The notes beneath the pieces are model-generated. The model saw only the letters and a program-made list of their open reading frames with translations, was not told the DNA's origin and did no database searches. From NCBI RefSeq assembly GCF_000002875.2, contig NC_009420.2, positions 2,146,951 to 2,210,950 of the forward strand: DNA of 64,000 bases, written 5' to 3'. Origin of the DNA: Leishmania infantum JPCM5. Lineage: Eukaryota; Euglenozoa; Kinetoplastea; Trypanosomatida; Trypanosomatidae. The position numbers and the translations under genes are program-made. Positions 19,396 through 29,816 of this stretch are shown here, piece after piece; position 1 is the stretch's first letter; each line of letters opens with the position of its first letter.

Positions 19396-20883
19396 TCACT
19401 TGCGGTGATGGCGACGCCGCCGCAACTCTCCGTCGTCGTTATGGCGCCGGTGGTGGCGCTTTTCATGCTTCGACCTCCGCACGAGAATGTTCTCGTCGTC
19501 GTCGTGACGCGAACGGCGTCTCGACGCGCCATGAACGGCGTCGGAAGGGAGGGAGGCACCAATCAGATCGCGCAGTTCTTCGATGCTCGCCGGGTTGGCA
19601 AAGGATGCCGGCAGTGGCCCTGCAGCGCCGGAGGACGATGGCGGCGGCGGCGGAGCGGGCGATACACTAAGCGAGGTCTTGGCGCTCGCCTCTGCGGCTG
19701 TTTCTCGAGCCACCTTGAGTTGCTCCATGGCAAGGTTATACTGATCCCGCTCGGCAACGGTGCGGTACAGCGGAACCGTGCTAAGCGCTCGCGCGTCTGC
19801 CAACGCGGCTGTCGCAGGACGGCTTCCAACACTGTTGCTGCTGTATACCCCGTATCGATACGAGATGGCCTTGAGAAGGCGCTCGCTTACCCCGAACGCC
19901 GTGGACCATTTGTCGGGTAGAGTGAGGTCGGGCGGACACGATTGCTGTATGGCGTAGATGGCGAGCGCGTCGGCGGGAACAGCGAGGAGCCGGCGGCATC
20001 GCGGGAGGTCGTTCACGACCTGCACCGCACGTATCATCCACTGCGTCAGAGCCGCAGGCGGTCGTGCGGTTTTTGCTACGGCGGCGGCGCTTGGACGAGT
20101 CGTTCCGTTCGCGCCAGCACTCGGGTCACCCCTGACGGCGCCGATGCCGCTCTGCGCATCGTCACTGGCCGGCTCCGACAAGATATTCAAGTACAGTAGA
20201 ACGTACTTGTAGGGGCTCTCGACAAACGTCTGAAAGCCAAGCTGGTGCAGGACCACCTCCTCTGCCTCTACCACGCAGGCCTTGAAGTCTTCGTAGCGTG
20301 CAAGAGAGGGCTTGGACTGCTCATTTACAGGAGTTCCGCTGCGGCGTAGGCTCAGTCGCATGCAGACGTTCACCACGGCGCGAATGCGCGTCGACGGGTC
20401 CTCCATTTTGGTAGCGATAAGCAGGCAGGCCGCCACGAGATACATGATGTCCTCATGATCCGACAAGTGATGAATGCAGTAGTCGAGTGGGGCGTGTAGG
20501 TCGACCAAAGGAACGAGACCAGTGCGCATCTTGAGCTGCACGTGGTTCGGCACGAGATACTCGACGCCGGCCGGGTACGCAGGCTTGCTCGGAGCATCAC
20601 GTGTCTTCTCCGTCATGGATGGACTGCCGGTGGGCGATGAGGCAGCCAGCAACTCGAGTTGGGCACGCTTGAGATCCTCGTTGAGACAATTTCGATAAGC
20701 GGGCATGTCGAGTGCGCTGATGTACTGAGAACGGAAGTGCGTCTCGACGGACGCCTCGAAGCGCTGGAAGAGAATCGAGGCGCGGTAAATTGTGGAGGGT
20801 GTGGTTCGCAGAAGCAGCCCCGCTGTACGGATCAAATCCACGCCGTAGGCGGTGTATGCATCCCGCGCCGCAGCATCCGTCAT
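19396..20883 (-). CDS. CYC12: L-type cyclin (probable CRK9 partner, CYC12-like)
   Basis: The product is 495 aa from the ATG at 20883; a pyrimidine tract and CAG lie within 60 bases upstream, and the open frame further up crosses it. The N-terminal half has two cyclin-fold regions: TAYGVDLIRTAGLLLRTTP at about 9-27 opening the first helix, ACLLIATKMEDPSTRIRAVV as the conserved K...E core, then EAEEVVLHQLGFQTFVESPY, a hallmark of cyclin L/transcriptional cyclins. The C-terminus is rich in Arg, His and Ser (SRRRSRHDDDE, then RRSKHEKRHHRRH), like the RS tail of cyclin L. In T. brucei the L-type cyclin CYC12 binds CRK9, a kinase needed for spliced-leader cap methylation and trans-splicing. Assignment to that orthologue is inference from the cyclin L features. 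Confidence 0.75.
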   Translation of the reverse strand: MTDAAARDAYTAYGVDLIRTAGLLLRTTPSTIYRASILFQRFEASVETHFRSQYISALDMPAYRNCLNEDLKRAQLELLAASSPTGSPSMTEKTRDAPSKPAYPAGVEYLVPNHVQLKMRTGLVPLVDLHAPLDYCIHHLSDHEDIMYLVAACLLIATKMEDPSTRIRAVVNVCMRLSLRRSGTPVNEQSKPSLARYEDFKACVVEAEEVVLHQLGFQTFVESPYKYVLLYLNILSEPASDDAQSGIGAVRGDPSAGANGTTRPSAAAVAKTARPPAALTQWMIRAVQVVNDLPRCRRLLAVPADALAIYAIQQSCPPDLTLPDKWSTAFGVSERLLKAISYRYGVYSSNSVGSRPATAALADARALSTVPLYRTVAERDQYNLAMEQLKVARETAAEASAKTSLSVSPAPPPPPSSSGAAGPLPASFANPASIEELRDLIGASLPSDAVHGASRRRSRHDDDENILVRRSKHEKRHHRRHNDDGELRRRRHHRK

Positions 20884-21647
20884 GGCGACTGGAACAATAT
20901 AAGAGCGGCCACCCGAACACCTTGGGGGAGAATACAGACAACAACGCGAAAACGAGTGTGTTCGTGACAGAGTCGGTACACCAGCGCAAATGTAAAGAGG
21001 TGCGCGTGTGTCTGCGGAGGGAGTGCACGCTGCTACGACTCGACTGCAATATACATATATGCCCCTCCAAGACGAAGGGGCCTTCGGGTAGGTTGTGCCT
21101 GCCTTCACACAGCGCACAGATCTTGGCAACCGTGTGGGATCACGGGTGCGCGACGGTAAGTCGAGTGAGAGAGAGCGAGAAGACAAAGAGAAATCGGTGT
21201 GCGTGTGTGGGAGGCGGGAGGGGAGGGGGTGGAGAGCGAGACGATTGGGGGGGGGGCGCACAAACGACAGATGCGGAGTAACATACACCTGTCGTCTTCA
21301 GGGCTCCTGCAACGCCGGTGTGAAGGCTGCCTCACCTGGAGACAAACGCAAACGCCAGGGGGTCTAGGTGTTCTTCACCGGGTCGACGTGCCGTTCGTGC
21401 AGACTGCTCCACATGTGGCACGAGTCCAATGTGGAGGGAGAGAGCAGTGCCTTTTCCGCGCGGCTTCACGTGCGTCCTCTCCTTTCGTTTAGCAACTGTA
21501 GCCTAGCACAACATACCCATGCGCACACTTTCACGCATGCAAGGCTCCGCTTCGGTCGAGGGAAGCGATGTTAATACTCGTTGCGAATGAGTCGACTGGT
21601 CTGCTTCGTAATGGAAGCAGACGCGCACGCACATGCTCCTCTGTGCC
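20884..21647 (-). other. Intergenic between canopy-like gene and cyclin gene
   Basis: It contains the acceptor region of the cyclin gene (about 20895-20960) and GT/GA-rich sequence at 21160-21255. No gene seen. Confidence 0.6.
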
Positions 21648-22631
21648 TTAGAGATCGTCAGCGTCGCTCGGAGCACTTGGCCGGCGCTGCCGCTGCTGTT
21701 GTTTGCGTTCCTCACCACGCATGTAGTCCTGCAGCGTTGAGAATTCATCGTCGGTGAGGTCGAAAGCGGTGGGATCGACCGCCTGCAAATCCTCCTTGTT
21801 CCCCGTCACAAAGGCTTCCTTCATTCGACGGATCTCGTCCCGGGAGAAGACGTCGGCGGACTGGCCCTGCTCACGGGTCAGGCGGTGGAGCATCGTCTCC
21901 ATCTCTCGCTCCTCCGTCTCAATCTCCTGGGGCCTGTCCGCGTCAATCGACTCACGCAGCTCCGTGTCTTTCGTGAGGGCCATGTCCAGCTTGCGGACAA
22001 AGGTCGCGTGCTTCTTGCAGTGCGTGGAGGGAGCGCAGAAACTGCCAAAGACGACGTCGCGGTGCGCCGCATCGCTGATGTTGCGCCCAGCCTTCGCTTC
22101 CTTTACAAGGCGGCTGGAGAAGCCGTCCATGTAGCCGCTGTCCATCCACTCCTCACAAAGCACCGCCACGGTTTCGCAGATTCGGCCGCACTTGCTGTAG
22201 TAGTCCACCACTCCCACGCTCATGTGATAGCGAGGCGTTGCGGCAGCGGGCCTGTCAGCTCCTCTCTTCGAAGGCGCCACCTCTTCCATTTGCAGAGCCA
22301 CTTGGCGAATCCACTGGCCCTGGTCCTTGAAAGGGACACACATATTCTCAACCTCCTCCAGCACGTCGTCCTCACGCACCTGCAGCCGCTTCCTCTGCTG
22401 CTCCTCTCGCTTCGCCTCTACTTGGTAGAGGGCATTCACGACAATGAAGGAGCACACGTCGCAGCGCAAAGCATCCTGCACAACGGGGGGATAGGGGGTG
22501 TTCAGCGGCAGCTGCTTGCGGGCACTCGCGCACCCAAGCGCAGCGGCCAACACGCACACTAGTAGCAGCAGCGCTGACGTGACGAGCGGCCGCGTCGGAG
22601 CGACGTGGGATGGAGGGCTGCAGCACGGCAT
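21648..22631 (-). CDS. Secreted/ER canopy- or saposin-like protein
   Basis: The product is 327 aa. Residues about 17-37 (LVTSALLLLVCVLAAALGC) form a signal peptide core. The mature part has a six-cysteine helical pattern: LRCDVCSFIVVNALY at about 55-69, LEEVENMCVPF, YYSKCGRICETVAVLCEEW, then FGSFCAPSTHCKKH. The C-x-x-C start, the LLEE-x-x-C-like helix and the final FC...C pair resemble canopy (CNPY, DUF3456) proteins, which are ER chaperone helpers, and more loosely saposins. The last 120 residues are acidic and helical (EIETEEREMETML, DEIRRMKEAF) with a basic/Gln stretch; no KDEL-type end is present (ends SDADDL, which is only vaguely like a retention signal). The role is inferred; the cysteine pattern is observed. 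Confidence 0.65.
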   Translation of the reverse strand: MPCCSPPSHVAPTRPLVTSALLLLVCVLAAALGCASARKQLPLNTPYPPVVQDALRCDVCSFIVVNALYQVEAKREEQQRKRLQVREDDVLEEVENMCVPFKDQGQWIRQVALQMEEVAPSKRGADRPAAATPRYHMSVGVVDYYSKCGRICETVAVLCEEWMDSGYMDGFSSRLVKEAKAGRNISDAAHRDVVFGSFCAPSTHCKKHATFVRKLDMALTKDTELRESIDADRPQEIETEEREMETMLHRLTREQGQSADVFSRDEIRRMKEAFVTGNKEDLQAVDPTAFDLTDDEFSTLQDYMRGEERKQQQRQRRPSAPSDADDL

Positions 22632-23488
22632 CCGAAGGGTGCCCTTCTTTATGTGTTTTACGAACTGCAGGAATGCTTAGGTGCTGCTGGTGGTGGCGGT
22701 GGTGATGGCGTGTGTGCGCAGGGCGGAGGCGTGGGGATGAGGGAAGGCGATAGCAGGTGAGTCCCCCCCTCAAAAAAAAAGTGGAAGCGATTTCACCTCC
22801 AATGGATGGTGGATGGTGCACGGGAGAGAGAGGAAGAGAGGCAATGCAACGAGAATAATGACAAGAAACAAAGAGAGGTGCCGTGTGTCACGATAAGCTT
22901 CAGCTGAAGCCGCTGCTGCCGGTGGCGCATGGAGCGAAACAAGGAAAAAAAAACGAGGCGCTGAGGGCGGGGCCACAACCATCGCTCTGTCACTCCTTCC
23001 AAGCCGATCATGAGGCGTCCTTTCATCTCCTCGACATGCCTGCGTTTTTTTTTTCCCTTGCTTGCCGCCTCCACGCGCGTGATCGACGCAACCCCTCCAT
23101 CTGCACCGACACACCTGCCCTTGCATATGGCGAAATGTCGCTCGGCGTTGGCGCGTTCCCCTTCATGGAATGAAGTACCCGTTCGGTCTTGCGCTCTTCG
23201 TTCCCCCCCCCGCGCACTTGAGTCGGGGTTGCACGTGCATGCGTGCGTAGACGTGGGCGTGCTCCACGATTTGAAACAGCGGGATACCCTTCCGCAGATT
23301 CGGAAAGGGTGGCGCACAGCACGCCCGCTAAAGGGTCCAGGTGGCGACGGTATTCGATTGGTCTGCCCACTCATCTGGTGTAGGCGATGTGACAAGGAAA
23401 AAAAATGCGGGAAGGAAAACGAGGCAGTAGCCGACACTCTGCACTCATGAACGCACAACGCGTCTGAACCTAGAGAGACCCCGCCCGA
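22632..23488 (-). other. Intergenic upstream of canopy-like gene
   Basis: A-runs on the plus strand at about 22771-22779 and 22945-22955 give T-runs on the coding strand that can serve the canopy-like gene. No gene seen. Confidence 0.6.
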
Positions 23489-25642
23489 CTACACTCTCTT
23501 GGCAAAGACTTCGCGCGCGCGCCGCTCCAGCTCTGCCTGCTTGCGCTTGCTCTGCTCTGCGGGTGTGAGGGGCAACTCTTCTGCGCCATCGCCCGTTGTC
23601 TTGACGTCGGCCACTGGGGTTTCGTACTGACTCGCGAGCTTCTGCAGGCTATGCACGTGCTGCTCCTTTCGCGCCTGCGCGGCCGGATCGTCGTCCTCCT
23701 CGTACATGAAGCAGAACACGAGGGTGCGTAGCCAGTCCGGCGTGTTTTCTCGCAGTGCCAGCTCGGTGGCCTTGGCGTGAAAGCGGCGGCGGAGCGGCTC
23801 CAGGTGAGTCAGGAAGGCATCCTCGAGAGCACAGAGGCGGCTCAAGATGGGCGGACTACTGTCCGTCTTCACCTCTTTGCGCACCATGTTCGCGAATCGG
23901 TTCGTGCTGTACGGGTTGTCTTCGAACCTCAGCAAGGCCAGAGCCGACGCCTCGGACGGTGTCCTGGAGTCCTTCCGTTTCACCGCATCTGGGTCCGCAC
24001 CATTGAAGAGCAGCTGCAGCTCCTCCTCTACGGCTGTCCGTCGACTCGGTGACAGCTTCGACGTCAGCAGCCCCCACGTCTTTGTGTTTTCGATGTCCTC
24101 CTCGCGGAGGTGCTGCGCCTGATGCTCCACAAGCTTGCCAAGCACCTTTGCGGCCCCTGGTGCGAAGTCCATGGCGTGGTCGCCGAAGCCGCAGCACACA
24201 AAGCAGTTGAAGGAGCCGCCGTTGCGGTCAACGATAGGAACACCGTCAGGGGTGAAGGCTCGGACATACTCGCGTACGCGGACGACGTTGCTGCCGCCCC
24301 CGGCCTCGGCTGACGTAGAAGACGAGCTGAGGGGGACTGACCAGCCGCACTTGATTCGCAAATACGACTCCAGCCGATCGAGCTGCCGCGATACCAGTGC
24401 TTGAGTTTTAGTTTTGACGGTGCTGTCCAGGGAGAGCAGCCCTTGCAGCACAACGTCCTGCGATGCCGGCAGCACCTTTGACTGCATCATGGAGGCAACG
24501 GCAGATGATCTGCTGGGGAGCCCACCGTTACGATTTGTGGAGAACGTGAGGCTGCTGGGCCACGTGTAGCCGTACAGACTGCAGTTACTGTTGAGCAGCG
24601 CCAGTGTACCTGGGGCAGGCCGCGCAAGGGAGTCTGCTACACCGTCGTGGCTGGACGACGCATGTACCTCCGGGGAAGACGACGTCGATGCTGCGGCTGG
24701 GGATCGGTGCGGCTTGCACTGAAAGAGGGACCAAATCGCGTCTTTGAGGGCACCGCTTGGTTGCTGCACCACCGCCGAGAGACCGCTGAGACCCAGCACC
24801 GGGAGGCGGGAGTTGGGAAGGGTCATGGTGCCAGTGCTAGCTCCCGCTGCAAGGACCACCACATCATACCCTTCGCTGGCGAAAAGGCGCTGCTCGGGAT
24901 GCAAAGGGTCGGGCTTCGATACGCGAATGCTCCGGGTGGATTCGACGTCGTACTTGAGGTAGGTGACGGCGTCCTCGAGCCGCTCGCCAAGGGCAAACTG
25001 TACGTCGTAGTCTCGCCTGCACACCTCTGCCAACGCTCGCGTCCAGCCAACGGGATCGACCGTCAGGGGCTCCGCGTGCGCTGTCACGGCGGCCTCTTTC
25101 CGCTCGTTGAGAACCGTGACCGGTCCCGCGAACACGTGCTGATGCAGGTGCGGGTACTTGTTCACGAGCTCGCACACGACGGAGTGGCTGACGCAGGATA
25201 GGTTGTTTGTGTAGGCCATCACCTCAGAGTCGGAGAAGCAGGATCGAAGCCGACCCCACATCCAGCGGTACACCACTGGGTTGAGCAGCGTGTTAAAGAG
25301 GTGTTCCCGGGCGATCAAATCCGGGCAGGCGGTAGGGAACAGCATGCCACGCAGCACTTCTGTGCGGAATGCCGTCCGAGCCAGCGTCGGCTCGATCAGT
25401 CCAACGCCCACAAACGGAAGAGAGAACCTGGTCTCGCCTCCCGCGATGTCGCCGCGGCGCTCAAAGACAGTCACCTTGAAGCCTAGCTTGGCGAGCTCGT
25501 AGGCGACATGTACACCGGCCACACCAGCACCAACGACCGCGGCGCTTGGGGCAACCAGCGACAATCGCTCCGTCGGGTTTGGGGAAGTTGAGTCGCTGGC
25601 CGACGCAACCACCGGTGGCATCCGAGACCCGCGCTGTCCCAT
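23489..25642 (-). CDS. FAD-dependent oxidoreductase (DAO family) with C-terminal extension
   Basis: The product is 717 aa. A dinucleotide-binding site opens the fold: AAVVGAGVAGVHVAYELAK with GAGVAG at 38-43 and the ribose-binding Glu at the end of TVFER (residue 60). The DAO-like return motif FTPDGVPIVDRNG and CCGFGDHAMDFAPGAAKVLG follow at about 440-480, closing the FAD domain. This matches DadA-type D-amino-acid dehydrogenases and related enzymes; the substrate cannot be read from sequence. A Ser-rich insert sits around 300-345. The last 200 residues or so (after ENTKTWGLLTS) are not part of the DAO fold; they are helical and end in a charged coiled segment. I chose the ATG at 25642 because it is the only ATG near the start; the longer frame begins at TTG. 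Confidence 0.8.
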   Translation of the reverse strand: MGQRGSRMPPVVASASDSTSPNPTERLSLVAPSAAVVGAGVAGVHVAYELAKLGFKVTVFERRGDIAGGETRFSLPFVGVGLIEPTLARTAFRTEVLRGMLFPTACPDLIAREHLFNTLLNPVVYRWMWGRLRSCFSDSEVMAYTNNLSCVSHSVVCELVNKYPHLHQHVFAGPVTVLNERKEAAVTAHAEPLTVDPVGWTRALAEVCRRDYDVQFALGERLEDAVTYLKYDVESTRSIRVSKPDPLHPEQRLFASEGYDVVVLAAGASTGTMTLPNSRLPVLGLSGLSAVVQQPSGALKDAIWSLFQCKPHRSPAAASTSSSPEVHASSSHDGVADSLARPAPGTLALLNSNCSLYGYTWPSSLTFSTNRNGGLPSRSSAVASMMQSKVLPASQDVVLQGLLSLDSTVKTKTQALVSRQLDRLESYLRIKCGWSVPLSSSSTSAEAGGGSNVVRVREYVRAFTPDGVPIVDRNGGSFNCFVCCGFGDHAMDFAPGAAKVLGKLVEHQAQHLREEDIENTKTWGLLTSKLSPSRRTAVEEELQLLFNGADPDAVKRKDSRTPSEASALALLRFEDNPYSTNRFANMVRKEVKTDSSPPILSRLCALEDAFLTHLEPLRRRFHAKATELALRENTPDWLRTLVFCFMYEEDDDPAAQARKEQHVHSLQKLASQYETPVADVKTTGDGAEELPLTPAEQSKRKQAELERRAREVFAKRV

Positions 25643-26963
25643 GACGCTCCTCGCGAGGGGAACGGAGGGGGTGCAAAACAAGGAAACCAGAACAAGGCGA
25701 GGTGGCCGGCACGCACGGAGAGCCTGAGGTTCGGCGGAGCAACGTTGGCCAAGCCGGCGCAAAGTTCAACAGCAAACAACGATGAAGAGAGAGGGGTGCT
25801 CCGAGGACACGCGCACCGCCGGAAAGACATCAATGATGGGGCACTTCTCTGGCGTGAGCAACGCAGCGCTTTCTTTTTTTTTTTCCACAGTCGCGGCAAT
25901 GCAGCCAGCCAGGCCGCACAGGAGCAGATCAAGCGCCGCACGGAGGCTTCAAGAACCTGCGCAGCTCGACCTTTACAGTGGTAATGACCTTCTTTCCAAG
26001 AGCCGTAGGGGATTACCTTGCCCGGTGAGGGTTGGGACAGTACAAGATACATGCGCCGAGGTACGGCGGAAAAGGGAAGGAGACGAGGAAAGAAAAACGC
26101 AGAGTAGACGCAAATCGCGACAAGGAGACGAGACGTGCATGGAGGACACAACCAGTGTCTGGATGGGATTCAAAGATTGGAGAAATAATGATGATCGGCC
26201 CGCCACCCGCGCTTAACGAGCTTTACAGCTTTCTCTCTCTTGTACACACACACACACACACATACACAAGAGATGCCATGGCCGCGCCACGGCCTCTGTG
26301 GGTTTCACGTAACACAGAACACCCAGAAAAAGGACATGATGCTCTATTTTAGCGACTGTATCAAGGCTTTTGCCCTCAACTTGTTTTTCGTGTGCCCGTT
26401 GTTCGGTTGGGCAAGCACTGCGCACTTGACCTCTTTCTTTTTTCTGTTCGCCTTCTCCCTGCGCTATGCTCATCCAATAATGACGACGGGGGATGAGGGG
26501 AAGGGACGCACCCCTTAGTGCGTGGTGGCATATCACACACGCTCCGGTGCCCCTCCCCTACCCCACCTCTCGGTTTGGAGAAGCCGGAGTGGCCACCTCG
26601 AGGGGGATGCACCCCGTGGCGACCTGGCATGATGGGAGGAGCGGCCGTGGGGGAGGGAGGGAGGGGGAAATCGAGTGGCGCTGAGCTCATGGGCGGTGGC
26701 AGCGAGCAGATGCCTTGACCAAAGAAGATGTTTTCTGCGAGTGTCTTAGACGCGTGTTAATCGAAACAAACAAAAAGAAAAAACAGAAGACCAACACGAG
26801 CAGAGCACAGCCACCAATGCGCACACGCCGTGTGTGCGCGCCGCGCGCCTGCGACACAGACGCCGGCAAACATGCAACAACGCTTTGACGATCGTGTTGG
26901 CATTGCCAACACGGATGGCGTGCAGGCGCATATTTCGTGTGCACCGAACCCGCCGAGCGTGCG
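25643..26963 (-). other. Intergenic: 3' UTR of DEAH helicase gene carrying a repeat
   Basis: It contains repeat copy 2 (26490-26728) and a CA run at 26245-26263. The leader region of the oxidoreductase gene occupies the low-coordinate end. No gene seen. Confidence 0.6.
26490..26728. repeat. 239-bp dispersed repeat, copy 2
   Basis: It matches 18975-19213 base for base by eye, in the same orientation, inside the 3' UTR of the DEAH-box helicase gene. Flanks differ on both sides (ccaataatgacgacgg before, tgttttctgcgag after). Confidence 0.85.
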
Positions 26964-29057
26964 CTACGAGGCCGCCGTCAGAAAATCTGGCGCGGCGTCC
27001 TGCAGCCACTCCTCTTGCACCACCGACACGTCCTTCATGTATCGCTTCGTGGTGCGCACGACGCTGTTAAAGATCACCAAAGCAGGCTTCTTGCGGTGGG
27101 TAAAGAGGACGCTGGAAGGGTGGATGTACACCGGCAACTGCCCAACGATGGTCTGGTACATGCCTAGTTTCGCGTTGTAGAAGGCGGCGTTCAGGAAGTA
27201 GCCAAAACAGAGAGCACGACGCAGCAGTTCTGCGTCAAGCAGTTTCCCCTTGCGCTCGGTTGATCCGGTAGACAACCCACCGCCGCCGTGCCGCAGCTCT
27301 TCGTAGCGCTCCAGCAGATCGCTGGCGTCATCACCGCCTTCGTCCCGGGGGCGCTTGTGCGGCAGATTAGACAAATCACCACCAGCGCCCACTCGCAGGT
27401 ACCGCAGAGAGGCGGGGATAATCTTGGCGAGTAGCTCACTGTCGTTCTTCTCTTCCAAAATGCTTTGCAGCTGGGTAATGACGTCCTCGACCTTTAGCAT
27501 TTGCCGGTGGCTCATGGCGTTGGACTCACACCACGTCTTGCGCTGGTCGCGCGGCGAGCGGCAGTACGCCTGGTAGATGCTAAGGAGCGTCGCGTGATCG
27601 CCGGCAGACTTGGCAAAGGCGGCGCGGCAGCGGTCAGCAGACTCCTTGAACTCGCGCGAGGTGAGAAAGAGGTTGTCAGTGCTGGCCATGGCAATCACGA
27701 TAACAGCCTCACGGGCAACGCCGAAGGCCTTCGCGGCCAAGAGAACCATCGCGGGCATCGGTTCAATCGGAAAGTCCGTCAGACGGGCGCCCAGGGCCGT
27801 GATGTGGCCCGCCTTGTCGAGGGCTTGCAGCAGCATCAGCGTCTCTTCCGCCTTCGCGACAGCGCGCGGGCGAGGCATGTCCATGAATTCGAACGCAAGG
27901 ATATTGTGGATGTGGAGGCTTTTCATTTGAAGCACAACGCTGAGCAAACTACTTCGGCGTATTTCTGGAATCGTGTTCTCGCTCAGATTCTCAAACGCGT
28001 TGGCGGTGTAGAGGCGGTAGCACTTGCCAGCTGCCACGCGACCGGCGCGCCCCGTGCGCTGCGTGGCCTGCGCGCGGCTGATGTCCACCTCCGTCAGCAT
28101 CTCCATCCCGGACTTGCTATTGTAGTACTTCGCCTTCACCACGCCGCTGTCCACGACGTAGCGGATACCCTCCACCGTGATGGATGTCTCAGCGATGTTG
28201 GTGGCGAGGATCACCTTGCGCTGCTCGTTCAGGCTTGGCTCAAAGACAAGCAGCTGCTGCTCGTACGGCATCGCGGCGTACAGGGTCAGAACTGAGAAGT
28301 CCGGCACGTCGTTGGGCAGCAGCTTCATGCGCTCCAGCAGAATGCGCTTCGCGTCCTCGACTTCTTCCTGACCCGTCAGGAAACACAGAACATCGCCAGG
28401 CGGCTCCGTCTGGTGGATCAGCAGGATGGCGCTAATAGCTGCCTCGACGTAGTCCGCCTGCGGCTCCACCGTGTGCATGATGGTCACCGGAAACATGCGG
28501 CCATGCACGACGCCGATTGGGGCGTCCCACCAAAACTTCGAAAAGTGCTCCGCGTTCAGCGTAGCGGACATGACCACGATCTTCAGCGAGTCCTCGCGCT
28601 GACGCGCGATCGTCTTCAGCAGGCCAAAGAGCACGTCTCCATGCAACGTGCGCTCGTGGGCCTCATCGAGGATGATGCAGCCGTACTTAGACAGCACAGG
28701 GTCAGCCTGAATCTCACGCAGCAGAATGCCGTCCGTGAGAAACTTGATGCGTGTGGCGCTGGTGCACGTGTCATCGAAGCGGACAGCGTAGGCCACTTCG
28801 CCGCCGACTTTTCCGCCGCGTTGCCGAGCAACGTGCCGTGCAATGCTGACAGCCGCGACACGGCGCGGCTGCGTGCACCCTACTATGCCACCACCAGGCC
28901 GCTTACTCAGGATATCGTCCCACACGTACTGCGGAATCTGCGTCGTCTTGCCCGATCCGGTCTCGCCAACGACGATGACGGCTTTGTTCTTGCGGATCAT
29001 GCGCACAATGGAGGCTCGTGCTTCGGTCACGGGGAGTTCTGGGCTGCTGCTCGCCAT
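26964..29057 (-). CDS. DEAH-box RNA helicase
   Basis: The product is 697 aa. Helicase motifs are complete and in order: GETGSGKT (about 29-36), TQPRRVAA, DEAH (about 131-134), MSATLN (about 162), CFLTGQEEVE, ATNIAETSIT and QRTGRAGRVAAGKCYRLY (about 332). The winged-helix, ratchet and OB-fold region of DEAH/RHA helicases follows (LGARLTDFPIEPMPAMVLL, then HPSSVLF and VVRTTKRYMKDVS near the end). It is a 3'-5' RNA helicase of the Prp2/16/22/43 or DHX33/35 class; short N- and C-terminal ends and absence of accessory domains favour a small family member, and I cannot name the orthologue. I chose the ATG at 29057: after the pyrimidine tract at about 29163-29180 the first AG lies downstream of the alternative ATG at 29135, so that ATG would be spliced away. 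Confidence 0.93.
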   Translation of the reverse strand: MASSSPELPVTEARASIVRMIRKNKAVIVVGETGSGKTTQIPQYVWDDILSKRPGGGIVGCTQPRRVAAVSIARHVARQRGGKVGGEVAYAVRFDDTCTSATRIKFLTDGILLREIQADPVLSKYGCIILDEAHERTLHGDVLFGLLKTIARQREDSLKIVVMSATLNAEHFSKFWWDAPIGVVHGRMFPVTIMHTVEPQADYVEAAISAILLIHQTEPPGDVLCFLTGQEEVEDAKRILLERMKLLPNDVPDFSVLTLYAAMPYEQQLLVFEPSLNEQRKVILATNIAETSITVEGIRYVVDSGVVKAKYYNSKSGMEMLTEVDISRAQATQRTGRAGRVAAGKCYRLYTANAFENLSENTIPEIRRSSLLSVVLQMKSLHIHNILAFEFMDMPRPRAVAKAEETLMLLQALDKAGHITALGARLTDFPIEPMPAMVLLAAKAFGVAREAVIVIAMASTDNLFLTSREFKESADRCRAAFAKSAGDHATLLSIYQAYCRSPRDQRKTWCESNAMSHRQMLKVEDVITQLQSILEEKNDSELLAKIIPASLRYLRVGAGGDLSNLPHKRPRDEGGDDASDLLERYEELRHGGGGLSTGSTERKGKLLDAELLRRALCFGYFLNAAFYNAKLGMYQTIVGQLPVYIHPSSVLFTHRKKPALVIFNSVVRTTKRYMKDVSVVQEEWLQDAAPDFLTAAS

Positions 29058-29816
29058 CGTGAACTCAGGAAAGAGGGTGTGCTCCGCTCTCTGCCAAGCA
29101 AACAAACAGGCTGCCGACAAACGTGAGCGCCGCATCGTGCGTTTCAGTATTTTTCGCCGTGACGAGGAAAAAGGGTGATGAGGTTTGGTGGAGACAAGTG
29201 ATGGAACGAGGACGCGAGAGAGACTCACAGGGAGTCCGACGCAAGCGATACGGCGGCGCGCATGACAAGCCTACGAGGGCCATTGTCTCAACGGCGCACT
29301 GCCGGATTCGTAGACCGTGACCACCTACCGCAAGGGGAGACGAGGCAGGGGAAGGAGATGCAAGAGAACGATGATGCTGTCCAGCTGTTTCATTTCCTTG
29401 TCGTTTCCTTCGTTGCCAGGCACATCATGCCTGGTTAGCGCGCACGTTTAATTGGTGAGAAGTAACCGCGTCTCCGCGCCTCTCGAGGCTCCCTCCCCAT
29501 CACCCTCCCACCCCGCGCACACGCGCATGCCTATGCATAGAGAGAGGGCGGGAGAAAGGGCGACGCACGGGTGCAGACAGGACAGGCAGACACAAAGACG
29601 ACGTTCCACGTAGACAGACAACGTGAGAATGGCGAGCCTTGCGCACACTTCCGACCATCCGTGTGCGCCGGCACGCATTCAAATCGAACGTCCAAAGTAC
29701 GACGAGCAACGCCGAGGTTCGCCGCACGGGGATCCGCGTCATCGCCCCACACGTACATAAGCCTCGCTTCCTCGGTGGCGTCTGGCTTCGTTGCTCGACT
29801 CGCCTCAAGTCAGATC
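29058..29816 (-). other. Intergenic between helicase and membrane-protein gene
   Basis: It contains the helicase acceptor region (about 29085-29180). No gene seen; open frames at 29500-30030 are shadows across the neighbouring gene. Confidence 0.6.

Noticed and set aside
29058..29135. Alternative ATG at 29135 for the DEAH helicase
   Set aside because: The first AG after the pyrimidine tract lies downstream of it, so the spliced mRNA would probably not contain it.
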